This document shows, in pieces, positions 1 to 9,474 of a stretch of DNA of 64,000 nucleotides (position 1 is its first letter; each line of letters starts with the position of its first letter). The notes under the pieces are model-generated. The model was not told the DNA's origin. It did no database searches and saw only the letters and a list, made by a program, of their open reading frames with translations. The DNA lies in assembly GCF_000686845.1 (NCBI RefSeq), contig NZ_JMLS01000022.1, positions 62,001 to 126,000 on the forward strand, read 5' to 3'. This DNA comes from Paenibacillus sp. UNC451MF. Its GTDB lineage: Bacteria; Bacillota; Bacilli; Paenibacillales; NBRC-103111. A program made the position numbers and the translations under genes.

Positions 1-1
1 A

Positions 2-289
2 AGATCATACCATCCGGACATCCTATTGGTAGGAAGATCAGCAGACACACAAGAGCCTTGGATTGCCAAGTATAAAGAAGCGCTTCAAGTCCCTGTTATT
101 ATGGGGGTTGGAGGAAGCTTTGACGTCATGTCCGGCAAATTGAAGCGGGCGCCAAAATTATTCCAAAAGCTGCGTCTGGAGTGGTTTTACCGATTGCTTC
201 AAGAGCCTTGGCGGTATAAACGAATGCTGGTCCTGCCGAAATTCGCTATGAAGGTGATCCGGGAGAAGGATACCGTACAGAGACCTTGA
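2..289 (+). CDS. tagA: WecG/TagA/CpsF-family N-acetylmannosaminyltransferase, C-terminal part
   Basis: The frame is open from the first bases of the window and stops at 289, so only about the last 95 residues are present. The segment GVGGSFDVMSGKLKRAPK followed by LEWFYRLLQEPWRYKR is the signature C-terminal half of GT26 transferases. These add ManNAc to GlcNAc-PP-undecaprenol, the second step of the wall polymer linkage unit. The usual PKQE motif appears as ADTQEPW, a mild deviation. The next gene, at 406, encodes the enzyme for the first step of the same pathway, which supports the call. In Paenibacillus and Bacillus anthracis relatives this pathway makes the secondary cell wall polymer that SLH proteins bind; that link is inferred here. 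Confidence 0.88.
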   Translation, partial: RSYHPDILLVGRSADTQEPWIAKYKEALQVPVIMGVGGSFDVMSGKLKRAPKLFQKLRLEWFYRLLQEPWRYKRMLVLPKFAMKVIREKDTVQRP

Positions 290-343
290 AAATAACTATG
301 AAAACTTACTGATAAACGCCTGATTTCCTTAAAATTAATGTGG

Positions 344-369
344 TGTTACGGTCTCAAACGGAGTATAAT
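344..369 (+). promoter_or_regulatory. Candidate SigA promoter for tagO
   Basis: A perfect TATAAT lies at 364-369, 36 nt before the GTG start. No good -35 box is seen at 17 nt spacing; TGTTAC at 344-349 is poorly spaced. The call rests on the -10 alone. Confidence 0.4.
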
Positions 370-405
370 CTGTAGTGTTTGGGGTTTTTATAGATAAAAG
401 GGGCT

Positions 406-1527
406 GTGAAAACAAAAATGAATGTATTATACGCAATTGGTTTTGCTGTCGCATGCTTGATTGCCCTTCTTATGACACCTTTGGTAAAAAAGTTTGCTTT
501 CTGGGTAGGCGCTGTAGATGCACCCAATCATCGGAAAGTACATAGTCGCATCATGCCGAGGCTGGGCGGATTGGCCATTTTTGTTGGATTTGTAGGTGCT
601 TATTTCGTTATTTCACCGGCTATTGACTCCTTAAACGGAGACGTTGCATTGGGATTGCTAATCGGAGGAGCTATTATCGTACTGTTAGGTGCATTGGATG
701 ACAAGTTCGATTTATCCCCGAAAGTTAAACTGCTTGGGCAAATTCTTGCAGCGTGCGTTGTTGTTTATTCTGGTGTCGTTATTGATCTTGTTAACGTACC
801 GTTCGGCGACACAACCGTTTCGTTAACCTGGTTAGCCATTCCACTCACGATATTCTGGATTGTCGGAGTAACGAATGCGATTAACCTTATAGATGGATTG
901 GATGGACTGTCTGCTGGTGTATCGGGTATTGCGACAACAACTATTCTTATATTAGCTTTAATGATGGGGAACGTTACAGTGGTATTGCTGAGTATGATAC
1001 TGCTTGGCAGCATTGTAGGCTTCTTATTTTATAACTTCCATCCGGCCAAAATCTTTATGGGTGATTCTGGTTCGCTTTTCCTAGGGTTTAGCTTGGCAAC
1101 ATTGTCCATCTTGGGCTTTAAGCAAGCAACCGTGTTATCCTTGCTGGTACCTATTATGATTCTTGGAGTACCCTTGTCTGATACTTTCTTTGCTATATTG
1201 AGGCGTTGGGTTAATAACTTGCCTATCTCCAAACCGGACAAGAGCCATTTGCACCATTGTTTGCTGCAACTCGGCTTTAGCCATCGCGTGACGGTATTAA
1301 TTATTTATGGTGTTGCTTCCATTTTTGGAGGCGCAGCTGTACTGCTTTCTTACATGTCGGAGCAGCAGGCTATCTGGGGAATGGTACTACTGATCGTTGT
1401 TCTTATCGCAGTTTTGGTGTTAGGTGCGGAGGCAATCGGAATCATTAGTCAGACTAAGAAACCGGTCCTGCGTTTTTTACAAAAGATACGAGGATTGTCT
1501 GGTGACAGATCACGGATGATCAAATAA
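406..1527 (+). CDS. tagO: Undecaprenyl-phosphate GlcNAc-1-phosphate transferase (TagO/WecA)
   Basis: An integral membrane enzyme of 373 residues that transfers GlcNAc-1-phosphate to undecaprenyl phosphate, starting wall teichoic acid or secondary polymer synthesis. Motifs of the MraY/WecA superfamily are visible: DDK near residues 98-100, NLIDGLDGL near 160-168 (catalytic/metal aspartates), MGDSGS near 218-223 and HLHH near 281-284. About ten hydrophobic segments span the protein. The GTG at 406 sits very close to an AAGGGG ribosome site; ATG at 418 (369 residues) is an alternative with wider spacing. It follows a TagA-type transferase, so two consecutive pathway steps are encoded together. 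An intrinsic terminator follows. Confidence 0.93.
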   Translation: MKTKMNVLYAIGFAVACLIALLMTPLVKKFAFWVGAVDAPNHRKVHSRIMPRLGGLAIFVGFVGAYFVISPAIDSLNGDVALGLLIGGAIIVLLGALDDKFDLSPKVKLLGQILAACVVVYSGVVIDLVNVPFGDTTVSLTWLAIPLTIFWIVGVTNAINLIDGLDGLSAGVSGIATTTILILALMMGNVTVVLLSMILLGSIVGFLFYNFHPAKIFMGDSGSLFLGFSLATLSILGFKQATVLSLLVPIMILGVPLSDTFFAILRRWVNNLPISKPDKSHLHHCLLQLGFSHRVTVLIIYGVASIFGGAAVLLSYMSEQQAIWGMVLLIVVLIAVLVLGAEAIGIISQTKKPVLRFLQKIRGLSGDRSRMIK

Positions 1528-1546
1528 ATAGATATAGTAAACGAAT

Positions 1547-1576
1547 CCCAGACCTTCAAAGGTTTGGGTTTTTTTG
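1547..1576 (+). terminator. Intrinsic terminator of tagO
   Basis: An 8-bp stem CCCAGACC/GGTTTGGG (one G-T pair) with a 6-nt loop is followed by seven T residues. Confidence 0.85.
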
Positions 1577-1599
1577 TTTTGTCAATTTTCAGGATTCGC

Positions 1600-1627
1600 T
1601 AAATTTTTCATGCGATAAAGCCGATAA
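1600..1627 (+). promoter_or_regulatory. SigD-type promoter of the SLH protein gene
   Basis: TAAA at 1600-1603, a 16-nt spacer and GCCGATAA at 1620-1627 match the Bacillus SigD consensus (TAAA, 14-16 nt, GCCGATAT) at all but one position. It lies 140 nt ahead of the TTG start at 1767 and just after the tagO terminator, so it is well placed to drive that gene. Confidence 0.72.
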
Positions 1628-1766
1628 GTAAAGTACATGAAACTTTTTTATTGCTGCGGGCGGCCTAAAATCTGCAGTAAAACACGCAAGGGGGGCTTTT
1701 CGAACGAAGGGGCTAACGACAGCAAGTAACAAATATCAAGGAAATATGACATAAGGAGGAACCATT

Positions 1767-4700
1767 TTGAAACGACTAACCTACAAATGGACGAGCTTTT
1801 CCATTGTATTGGCACTTGTTTTAAGTTTAGTGGCGCCTTTAACGGCGTTCGCTGAAGTAACGTTGAACGTTACGAACTTGCAGTATCGTAATACAGATGT
1901 AGTGCCTGACAGCAACTCTATTGTTGATCAGTTTACAAGTAATCCCATTTCCGTTACAGCTGATGTGAATGGTATTGGGGATGACGAGATTTCTAATATT
2001 TATTTTGAAGTGACCAATGTTAAAACCGGTAAGTCAACGGTTGATAAAACTAGCAAACCGGTCAAAACAGGTAACAACGAAATCACTTTTGCAAATGTGA
2101 CGTTAACCGAGGGTCTTAACAAGATTGTGTTGCGATATGATGGAACCTTGAATACAGCTTCCGCACCTAGCTGGGCTTACTATGTTCCGGTTTCTACTAT
2201 CAACAATCTTGTCATTAATGGGGATCAAATTATAGATGGAGAGATGTTCCCTAAAAAGGCACCCTACTCCGGTGCGACTATTACAGGTACAGCAGGAAAT
2301 GCGACAAGCATAGAAGCATACCTCAATAGAGGGACGACGGCATATCATCCTGCCAACTTTACTCGAGGAACGTTTACCTATATTACAAACACAGGAAGAA
2401 CCAATGATATCAAGTTTGTTCCTGGGGATAACGAAATTAATTTTGTTTCTAAAAACAGTACCAATACATACAACTTAAATAAATCGTTTATTTACGATGA
2501 TGGCAAAGCGTTCGCGTATGGTGCTATGGTTGATCAAAAAACTGCCGGAACGGCCCCAACCCAAAAAGTTAGCGTCGCACAAGTTCCGACTTTGCAGCAA
2601 AATTCCAGTACCAATAGTAATGTGACGTTCTCTACTTCCTTAAAAACAACCCGCACGGGAAGCGTATCGGATTATGTTTATGCGGACATTGAAATGGTGG
2701 GTACAGGTGGAGCGTATAAGCTTCATTATAATTTCAATGATAAAAAGCTTACGCTTCTTGATATCGATAATAATGTTGTAACCGATCCAACTGGCAAATT
2801 AAATAATAGCGTTACTCCTTACTTCAATCCTGCGCTTAATAATGCGAACAGTAACGTTACGATTGATACTGCAAGGGGGATTGAGATTCACAACATTCAA
2901 GTCGATTTACCGGTTAATACGAGTCGGAGATTTCAGCAAATTGATGTTACCTTCACTCATAAAAATCTAATCGACACTACGAAATCCAGCTTTAATTTCA
3001 ACTTCGTTGACGACAATGCTCCTTATGTTGATTTCGTTGAGCGTATTATTTCCGGTGCCAGTACGAATCCTAGGCTGATTGAAACAGGAAGTAATCAGAT
3101 TACAGAGTTTCCAGCGACATTGAAAATTACAGCAAAACAAGCTTCGCAGGTATTGGTGAAGCTGAACGGGGCTCCTTATGATGATGGGGTAACCGGGCAT
3201 ACAGGCGGAATTTACCCTATTAATAGCGATACTGCAGATGTCCTATTGCAAGGGCTTCGTGATGGACTGACGAAGTTTGAAGTAATACCTTATACGACAG
3301 GAACTCCGACAGAGTTTCCAGCAGGAGCCAAGTCATATGATCTCCAAGTCTCCGCTGCTCCATATATTATTGTAGATAATATTTACAATGGAATGGTTGT
3401 TAAAAATATCAGCGAAATTATCTGCGAAAGCGGAAATTCTTGTATTACTGGTAGAGTAGCTAATTTGGGCGGAACTGGCCAAATGAAAGTATCTATCAAT
3501 AATAAACCGGTTGACCAGGCTGGCGAGGTTACGTTTACCACTCCAACTAAGTTTATAGTGAAGCCTACCGATGCAAGCAGGGTAGAATATTTGTTCGGTA
3601 AAGATGATGGAAGAAAAACCGTTCATTTTGAAATTTGGATTGATGGTCAAAAAGTCTCCGAAGCGAGCTATGACATCTTTGTTTTTAGTCAAAATCTTCC
3701 GACAATCTTGAGCTTTGCACCGGACTATGATCCTAAAGATGTTAAGTATACTAAAGATACGAGACCGGATACGTACTATACCACGTCCAATGAATTGAAA
3801 ATCGCCGGTTCTGCGGCTAATGCAAGAGAAATCAAAGTAACCTATTTGAAACCAGGCAGTACTTCTCCTATTGGTGTAAGTATATCTCCAGCATCCGCAG
3901 GAGCTGTTGCGACTCCATTCAGAAATACGGGAGATCCAATTAAGCTCAATGATTACGGTGCTTATACATTCACAGTAGTAGTAACTAACGATAGCGGCGC
4001 AACAGTAACCAAGTCATTTACTATCACTCGTGAGCCGACGCCTTACTTAATTTTGGAGCCACAGCTTATTAAGAATGAAGCAGGTAAAGATCAAGCTAAC
4101 ATTAATAAGAATTTCCAGAAAATTAAAATCCTCGCTGAAAATGCAGATAGCGTAGTATTTGGTAAGGATGTGGCTGTAAAATCAACGGATCCAATCCAAC
4201 CTGATATCTATTATTATGAGGTTACTGGTTTGAAGCCGGGGAAAAATGAGATCAAGTTTACCATTAATCGTTCGACTGGCAAACTGAGCGGAAGCTTCAT
4301 TTTGTTCAATGTAGATACACCTATTGAAGGAAACCAATACAAATCACTGCTTTCCTCCAAAATGAAAGTGTTTAATGGGGATATTGAATTAAGCTTCCCT
4401 AAAGATACGAAGCTAATGCGCAATGATCGGGCAGCTGAGAAGCAATATATTTCAGCCGAGCGTAAAATTATGTTTGGCATTGCGAGTAATGATGACGGTC
4501 GTGTAGATAAAGAGCTGGAAGACCGTGGCGGGAAAAACTTTCTCATTGAAACATCGGGCCGTTTTAAACCAGCAAGTAAACGCTTCTGGATTGATGCAGG
4601 GTCCATTGAAGAGATAAGAGGTTCCAACCAAGAGGAAAAATTGAAAGACGCTCTTGAAGGAAGCGGGCGTTTGCCGAATGAGGCTTCCGAATTCGGTTCT

Positions 4701-5633
4701 TCTAATGATGTTTTCTATAATCGTTATTTAAAAGACAATGTCATTCCTACGAAGAGAGGCACATTGACATTGAAGTATGATTCCAATATTCGTGACGATG
4801 CATGGAAATACGTTACGGTGTTTGAATTCAGCACATTCTCCGATAATAATGGGATGCCGAACGATACCAGAGCGGAGTGGAGAAACATCGGTGGTGTAGT
4901 GGATCTCAGCAAAAACACCATTACCGTTCCATTCGATTCTTTCGGGTATTACCAAGTCATGTACATGGACGATAGCTTTGATGATGTAACAGGACATGCA
5001 TGGGCGAGAGATTATTTGGACGTGTTATATTCCAAGGGTATGATGAACAGTAAAACTTCCAGTCCGGAGAAATTCTCGCCGGATGAGTCCATCACTCGCG
5101 GTGAATTTGTCACCATGCTGGTCAAAATCTTCAATATTCCATTGGATAATGAAGACACGAGCATGCCAATTGATAATAACGTTTATACAGACGGAACCTT
5201 CAAAGATGTACAAAGAGGAGATCTGTACGGATCTGATGGCCTTTACGATTTCAAACATATTGAGGCTGCAGCAAGAGCGGGTATTGTAAGAGGCGGTAGC
5301 GATGGTTATTTCGGTCATCATGATGCTATTTCACGCCAGGATGCGGCTGTTATGATTGCACGCGCTTCTGATTTGAAATTAAGTTCAGATGAGAATAAAT
5401 CGCTAGCATCCTTGCAAAAATCATTCACGGATGGCGGCAGCATTGACTACTATGCCAGAACGGCTGTTGAGGCGGCTACTAAAGCTGGTTTAATCGAAGG
5501 CATGCCGAACGTGCTTTTGGAAGGCCAAAAGAAACAAACATACCGCTTCGCTCCGAAGGATTATTTCTCACGTGCAGAAGCAGCGGCAGTAGCTATTCGC
5601 GTATTGAAACAACAAAAGAAAATACCCAAATAA
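1767..5633 (+). CDS. Large secreted protein with C-terminal SLH domains (SlhA-like)
   Basis: A surface protein of 1288 residues. The TTG start at 1767 is 8 nt after AAGGAGG. Residues 1-29 form a signal peptide ending in AFA. The long middle part (about 30-1070) is Thr/Asn/Val-rich beta-type sequence resembling stacked Ig-like modules. Three SLH modules occupy roughly 1073-1288, the first with SPDESITRGEFVTMLVK, and would bind pyruvylated wall polymer. The ends are reversed relative to the S-layer protein at 6177, whose SLH modules are N-terminal. Size and architecture resemble what I recall of SlhA of Paenibacillus alvei, reported to affect swarming; orthology is not proven. The SigD-like promoter upstream fits a motility role. 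An intrinsic terminator follows. Confidence 0.85.
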   Translation: MKRLTYKWTSFSIVLALVLSLVAPLTAFAEVTLNVTNLQYRNTDVVPDSNSIVDQFTSNPISVTADVNGIGDDEISNIYFEVTNVKTGKSTVDKTSKPVKTGNNEITFANVTLTEGLNKIVLRYDGTLNTASAPSWAYYVPVSTINNLVINGDQIIDGEMFPKKAPYSGATITGTAGNATSIEAYLNRGTTAYHPANFTRGTFTYITNTGRTNDIKFVPGDNEINFVSKNSTNTYNLNKSFIYDDGKAFAYGAMVDQKTAGTAPTQKVSVAQVPTLQQNSSTNSNVTFSTSLKTTRTGSVSDYVYADIEMVGTGGAYKLHYNFNDKKLTLLDIDNNVVTDPTGKLNNSVTPYFNPALNNANSNVTIDTARGIEIHNIQVDLPVNTSRRFQQIDVTFTHKNLIDTTKSSFNFNFVDDNAPYVDFVERIISGASTNPRLIETGSNQITEFPATLKITAKQASQVLVKLNGAPYDDGVTGHTGGIYPINSDTADVLLQGLRDGLTKFEVIPYTTGTPTEFPAGAKSYDLQVSAAPYIIVDNIYNGMVVKNISEIICESGNSCITGRVANLGGTGQMKVSINNKPVDQAGEVTFTTPTKFIVKPTDASRVEYLFGKDDGRKTVHFEIWIDGQKVSEASYDIFVFSQNLPTILSFAPDYDPKDVKYTKDTRPDTYYTTSNELKIAGSAANAREIKVTYLKPGSTSPIGVSISPASAGAVATPFRNTGDPIKLNDYGAYTFTVVVTNDSGATVTKSFTITREPTPYLILEPQLIKNEAGKDQANINKNFQKIKILAENADSVVFGKDVAVKSTDPIQPDIYYYEVTGLKPGKNEIKFTINRSTGKLSGSFILFNVDTPIEGNQYKSLLSSKMKVFNGDIELSFPKDTKLMRNDRAAEKQYISAERKIMFGIASNDDGRVDKELEDRGGKNFLIETSGRFKPASKRFWIDAGSIEEIRGSNQEEKLKDALEGSGRLPNEASEFGSSNDVFYNRYLKDNVIPTKRGTLTLKYDSNIRDDAWKYVTVFEFSTFSDNNGMPNDTRAEWRNIGGVVDLSKNTITVPFDSFGYYQVMYMDDSFDDVTGHAWARDYLDVLYSKGMMNSKTSSPEKFSPDESITRGEFVTMLVKIFNIPLDNEDTSMPIDNNVYTDGTFKDVQRGDLYGSDGLYDFKHIEAAARAGIVRGGSDGYFGHHDAISRQDAAVMIARASDLKLSSDENKSLASLQKSFTDGGSIDYYARTAVEAATKAGLIEGMPNVLLEGQKKQTYRFAPKDYFSRAEAAAVAIRVLKQQKKIPK

Positions 5634-5640
5634 ACAAATG

Positions 5641-5677
5641 AAAAAACTCGCCAAATCATTAGTATGGCGGGGTTTTT
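5641..5677 (+). terminator. Intrinsic terminator of the SLH protein gene
   Basis: Stem CTCGCCA (5647-5653) with TGGCGGG (5665-5671), an 11-nt loop and a T tract at 5673-5677. An A tract at 5641-5646 precedes the stem. Confidence 0.8.
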
Positions 5678-6098
5678 CGTTACGGGCACATTGGAAAATA
5701 ATACGTGATGACGAAGATGATATATCGTTGTATACTAAGTTTCGTGAGCAAGCGAGTATACGAAAATGATATACGAATTGATAGACAAGCTCGCCCGAAA
5801 GCTCAGACTAATTTTTTAAAGAAAATCGAAAAAAGTTTTTCAAAGACCGCAACTTTTCATGCAACACTGCGTTTAATTCATTGAAACACAAATGAAACGC
5901 CATGAAGAGGCTGATTTTGTTGGGTTTTTTTCACAAAATAACCTCTTTACCTTACTAGTTTTGCAGTGTATAATGTATAAGGGTATGCGACTCTCTATTT
6001 ATTCAATTATTATTGTTTACTAGTTTCTGCAATCTTATTCATTGCAGACCTTTATAATAATTAATTCGCTCAACTCTAGGAAGGGGGTGAATCGGCTA
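5678..6098 (+). other. Long intergenic region and S-layer leader
   Basis: No gene is seen in about 420 nt. The region contains short repeats of ATACGAA near 5755-5780, a two-part inverted repeat at 5905-5947 (AAGAGG and TTTTGT pairing with ACAAAA and CCTCTT), a SigA promoter at 5946-5974 and an untranslated leader of about 115 nt up to the first of two in-frame start codons. Long leaders are common for abundant S-layer mRNAs. Confidence 0.6.
5946..5974 (+). promoter_or_regulatory. SigA promoter of the S-layer gene
   Basis: TTTACC at 5946-5951, a 17-nt spacer and a perfect TATAAT at 5969-5974. The predicted transcript starts near 5981, about 195 nt before the main ATG at 6177. The right half of an inverted repeat (CCTCTT, 5942-5947) overlaps the -35 box. 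Confidence 0.68.
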
Positions 6099-6101
6099 AT
6101 G
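6081..6101 (+). promoter_or_regulatory. Upstream in-frame start of the S-layer frame
   Basis: AAGGGGGTGA at 6081-6090 lies 9 nt before ATG 6099-6101, which is in frame with the main start at 6177 and has no intervening stop. Both sites look usable, so translation may begin at either one. Confidence 0.6.
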
Positions 6102-6176
6102 AGGGAATCGAGCTCTAATTTATTTAAACAAAACTCTCAACAACCGAAAGATATTCGAGGAGGAGAAAAAAAGGTT

Positions 6177-9100
6177 ATGAAAAAAAGTTTATCTACAATT
6201 TTGTCCCTTGCTATGGCATTTTCGATGTTTTCTTCCGTAGCATTCGGTGAAGAAGCTGGCAAGACTTCCGCTAACTTTAGCGATTTGAAAGATCTTGACG
6301 CAGCTACTAAAGCTAAGTTCGATGCAATGATTTCCGCAGGAATTTTTGATGGTGTTAAAGAAGATACTTTTGGTTTGAAAGACAAAATGAACCGCGCTCA
6401 ATTTGCTAAAGTAGCGGCTTTGGTTTTCAAATTGAAAGTTGACACTTCCTTGAAAACTTCCACTTTCAGCGATGTTAAGGCTGACGATCCAGCTAATGGC
6501 TACGCTCTTCCGTACATCGAAGCAGTTAAAGCTGCTGGTATTACTGATGGCTACGCTCCTGGTGAATTCAACCCAGCTGGCGAAGTAACTAAAGAACAAC
6601 TGGCTGCTTTCTTGATTCGTGGTCTGAACAAAGATTCCGAAGGTAAAGCAACTCCAGGCGTTAACGATAAAACAGTTTCCGATTGGGCTAAAGGTTATGT
6701 TGCTCTTGCATTGCAATTGAAATTGCTGAGCAATGGTACTGACGGTACTTTCGGTGGTACTTCTGCAGCAACTCGCGATCTGTTGGTTCTTAGCTCCTAT
6801 GAAGCTAAACAACAATACAAACCAACTTTCAACGGTAAATACTCCATCGCTTCTTTCAAAGCAACTAATGCAAATGAGTTGACTCTTGAATTGAACGGTG
6901 CAGTTACTGAAGAAGCTGCTAAAACTTTGAAAATCGAAATCAAAAAAGACGGTAACGTATTGTCTTCCGGTTACACTACTAAGTGGAGCGATGACAAAAC
7001 TAAAGCTGTTCTGACTTTTGATTCCAAATTCCAAGAAAACAAATTTGACGTTACTATTAGCGGCGTATCCAACATCGATGACACTGCTAAAACTTCTTCC
7101 GTAACAACTACGAAAGAAAAAGTAACTAAAATCGACTTCTTGACTGCATCTGACACAATTCCTCTTGCAGTTGATAAATACGAACAACCAATCTATCCTG
7201 GTTACAAAGTGCGCATTGACTTCAAAGCTACTAACCAATATGGTCAAAAAGCTTCCTTCAATGCTAGTAACTTTGATATCCGCGTAAGTGATGGCGACGC
7301 TGCTCCAATCGCTGGCGAGCAAGCTATCAACTTGACTGAAGATGCTAAGCAAGAAAGAAACGATAGAATTTCTATCACAATCTTGCACGAAGATAGCGGC
7401 GTTCAAATTAACAAAATCTTCACTGTTGGTGACAACCCAATCGTTTCCAAAGTAGAAGTTGGCGACTTGTTGAACTCTGCTGGTAACAAAGTTGATTCCA
7501 TCGAAGCAAAAAGCTATGCTTACCTTGACATCAAAGCTTGGGACCAATACGGTCTTCGCGTTGAAAACAAAGGTTTGCTGAACGATACAGTTACTGTATC
7601 CACTACAGATCGTGACCTTGAAGTTGGCGACAACGATAAAGACGCATTCGTTGATAACGCTGTTGGCGACAACGCTGCTGACTTGAAATTGGTTTCCACT
7701 AACAACGAAGAGAAAACAATCAACGTTTCCATCTTTGCTCGTGGTGGTCAATCCGTAAACAAAGACATTAAAGTTAAAGCTTCCAAAGTTCCAGCAACTG
7801 TAGAGTTCGGTTCTTACAACTATACTTTGGCTGAGGGCGACGTTCACACTGGTGACGAAGCTGTTGACAACAAATTCTATGTACCTATCGTAATTAAAGA
7901 CTCCAAAGGTGAGACTTTGACAGCTCAAGAGATCGTTGACGCTTATGGCGATGGTAGAGAAAAACTTGATGTACGTGCTTCCGGTGGTATCAACCTTGAG
8001 TCTGCCGAAATCGCTACAACCGGTTCCCACAAAGGTCAAATCGCAATTAAAAATGCGGACAGAAAAGGTACAGCTAGTTTGTCTGTAACTTTGAGAGATA
8101 TCCCAACTCAAAAAGCTAGCTTCAACATTTCCGTTGGCGATGCTCGTGAAGCTCAAGAAATCAAATTCTCCACTACTCCTAAGAAACAAATGGTAGCTGG
8201 TTCTGACAACGAATTGAAATTCAAATTCTACGATCAACAAGGTTCCGAGTTGAAGTATGTTAACAACAACGACTACGACTACTACGTGAAAGTATCTTAC
8301 AAATTGAATTCTCTTTCCGGTACCGGTGATGCAGGCTTGACTTTCCTTGCTTCTAAAGAGAAAGACGCTGCAAGCGCGAATACTGATCAAAGAAAATTCA
8401 TCTTTGCACCAAAAACTGTTTCTGAAGAAGTATATCAAAGATTTGATCTTAAAGGTCCAGATGCATACACTGGTCAATGGGAAAACCTGTTTGACAAATC
8501 GTTCAAAGTATACTCCAAAGCAGGAGCTCCTAAAGCTGCTTACACAGTTAAAGCTGAATTGTACAGAATTGACAAAAAAGCTAAATCTGGCACAGCAGAC
8601 CAATTGGTTGATGATGTAAGTCAAGTAATTGAAGTTATCGATCCTAAAGATACTAACAACAAATTGACTTATGAAGTATACCTTGACAAAGGTGTAAACA
8701 ACACAATTCTTGCAGCTGCTGACTACCTGAACTTGGATAACAACTACAACCAAGATGCAACTACAGGTAAAACAGTTAATGACGTAACTTACTTGAACAA
8801 CAACTATAACAAGTTGGGTAAAGAAGTTAAAGTTAGAGCGAAAAACAGCAGCGGTGAAGAAGTTAAATTCCCTGCTAAAGTTACTGGCGTAGTATCCAGC
8901 AACCCAAGTGTTGTAAACAACATCACTGATGGTAAAGTTGTTTACGGTTTGGATGCAGGTACAGCTACAGTAAATGTGTTCTTCGAAAATGCTAAAGGTG
9001 AGCCACAAACTGCTAGCCTGAACGTTACTACTAAAAACGAAGGACCAAGCATCGCTAGCATTTCCCTGAAGAAAACAGGAAAACAATACTCCAGCCTTAC

Positions 9101-9455
9101 TGGTTTGGTAGGTAAATATGTTTGGGATGCAAACCTTGCTGAGAAAATCACTGTTAAAGACCAATATGGTGATGAAATCGTAGCTGAGAATGCTCCAGGA
9201 TCCAAAGGTGAAGAGCTTGGCGAGACTGACAACTTCTTGGTTCAAGATTCCCAAGGTCCGAAATCTAAAAACCATAACAGCGTATTGAACGTAAGCTTCT
9301 ACGCAACTGATATTACTGGTGAAGGTACAGTGAAAATTGATACCAAAACTGGTAAAATCACTCAAATTGATGCAGGCGTTACAGGCTTCACAATTAACGT
9401 TCTTGCACCAAGCGGTGTAGCTGCTTCCTTCGCTGTAGGCGTTGGCACTAAGTAA
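6177..9455 (+). CDS. S-layer protein with N-terminal SLH domains
   Basis: The mature reading frame starts at ATG 6177 behind GGAGGAG and gives 1092 residues. Residues 1-23 are a signal peptide (MKKSLSTILSLAMAFSMFSS, then VAFG). Three SLH modules follow, about 30-85, 95-150 and 160-215, then a long Lys/Asp/Thr/Val-rich beta-type array forming the lattice part. Codon use is strongly biased (GCT, AAA, AAC, GTT), as in very highly expressed genes, and quite unlike the neighbours. A second in-frame ATG at 6099, with its own AAGGGGGTG site, would add 26 residues (MRESSSNLFKQ...) before the signal peptide. Such paired starts are known in the Brevibacillus wall protein operon. A strong terminator follows. 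Confidence 0.9.
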   Translation: MKKSLSTILSLAMAFSMFSSVAFGEEAGKTSANFSDLKDLDAATKAKFDAMISAGIFDGVKEDTFGLKDKMNRAQFAKVAALVFKLKVDTSLKTSTFSDVKADDPANGYALPYIEAVKAAGITDGYAPGEFNPAGEVTKEQLAAFLIRGLNKDSEGKATPGVNDKTVSDWAKGYVALALQLKLLSNGTDGTFGGTSAATRDLLVLSSYEAKQQYKPTFNGKYSIASFKATNANELTLELNGAVTEEAAKTLKIEIKKDGNVLSSGYTTKWSDDKTKAVLTFDSKFQENKFDVTISGVSNIDDTAKTSSVTTTKEKVTKIDFLTASDTIPLAVDKYEQPIYPGYKVRIDFKATNQYGQKASFNASNFDIRVSDGDAAPIAGEQAINLTEDAKQERNDRISITILHEDSGVQINKIFTVGDNPIVSKVEVGDLLNSAGNKVDSIEAKSYAYLDIKAWDQYGLRVENKGLLNDTVTVSTTDRDLEVGDNDKDAFVDNAVGDNAADLKLVSTNNEEKTINVSIFARGGQSVNKDIKVKASKVPATVEFGSYNYTLAEGDVHTGDEAVDNKFYVPIVIKDSKGETLTAQEIVDAYGDGREKLDVRASGGINLESAEIATTGSHKGQIAIKNADRKGTASLSVTLRDIPTQKASFNISVGDAREAQEIKFSTTPKKQMVAGSDNELKFKFYDQQGSELKYVNNNDYDYYVKVSYKLNSLSGTGDAGLTFLASKEKDAASANTDQRKFIFAPKTVSEEVYQRFDLKGPDAYTGQWENLFDKSFKVYSKAGAPKAAYTVKAELYRIDKKAKSGTADQLVDDVSQVIEVIDPKDTNNKLTYEVYLDKGVNNTILAAADYLNLDNNYNQDATTGKTVNDVTYLNNNYNKLGKEVKVRAKNSSGEEVKFPAKVTGVVSSNPSVVNNITDGKVVYGLDAGTATVNVFFENAKGEPQTASLNVTTKNEGPSIASISLKKTGKQYSSLTGLVGKYVWDANLAEKITVKDQYGDEIVAENAPGSKGEELGETDNFLVQDSQGPKSKNHNSVLNVSFYATDITGEGTVKIDTKTGKITQIDAGVTGFTINVLAPSGVAASFAVGVGTK

Positions 9456-9474
9456 TAAGTAGCTCTTAAATAGA

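Noticed and set aside
4214-4627. Minus-strand frames inside the SLH protein gene
   Set aside because: Short, overlapping a well-supported gene, no start signals.
6189-9365. Open frame of 1058 codons on the minus strand, opposite almost the whole S-layer gene
   Set aside because: The S-layer gene avoids TTA, CTA and TCA codons because of strong codon bias, which removes stops from the opposite frame. The product has no recognisable family or motif, and its Cys/Phe/Ser-rich composition is what an antisense reading of biased codons gives.
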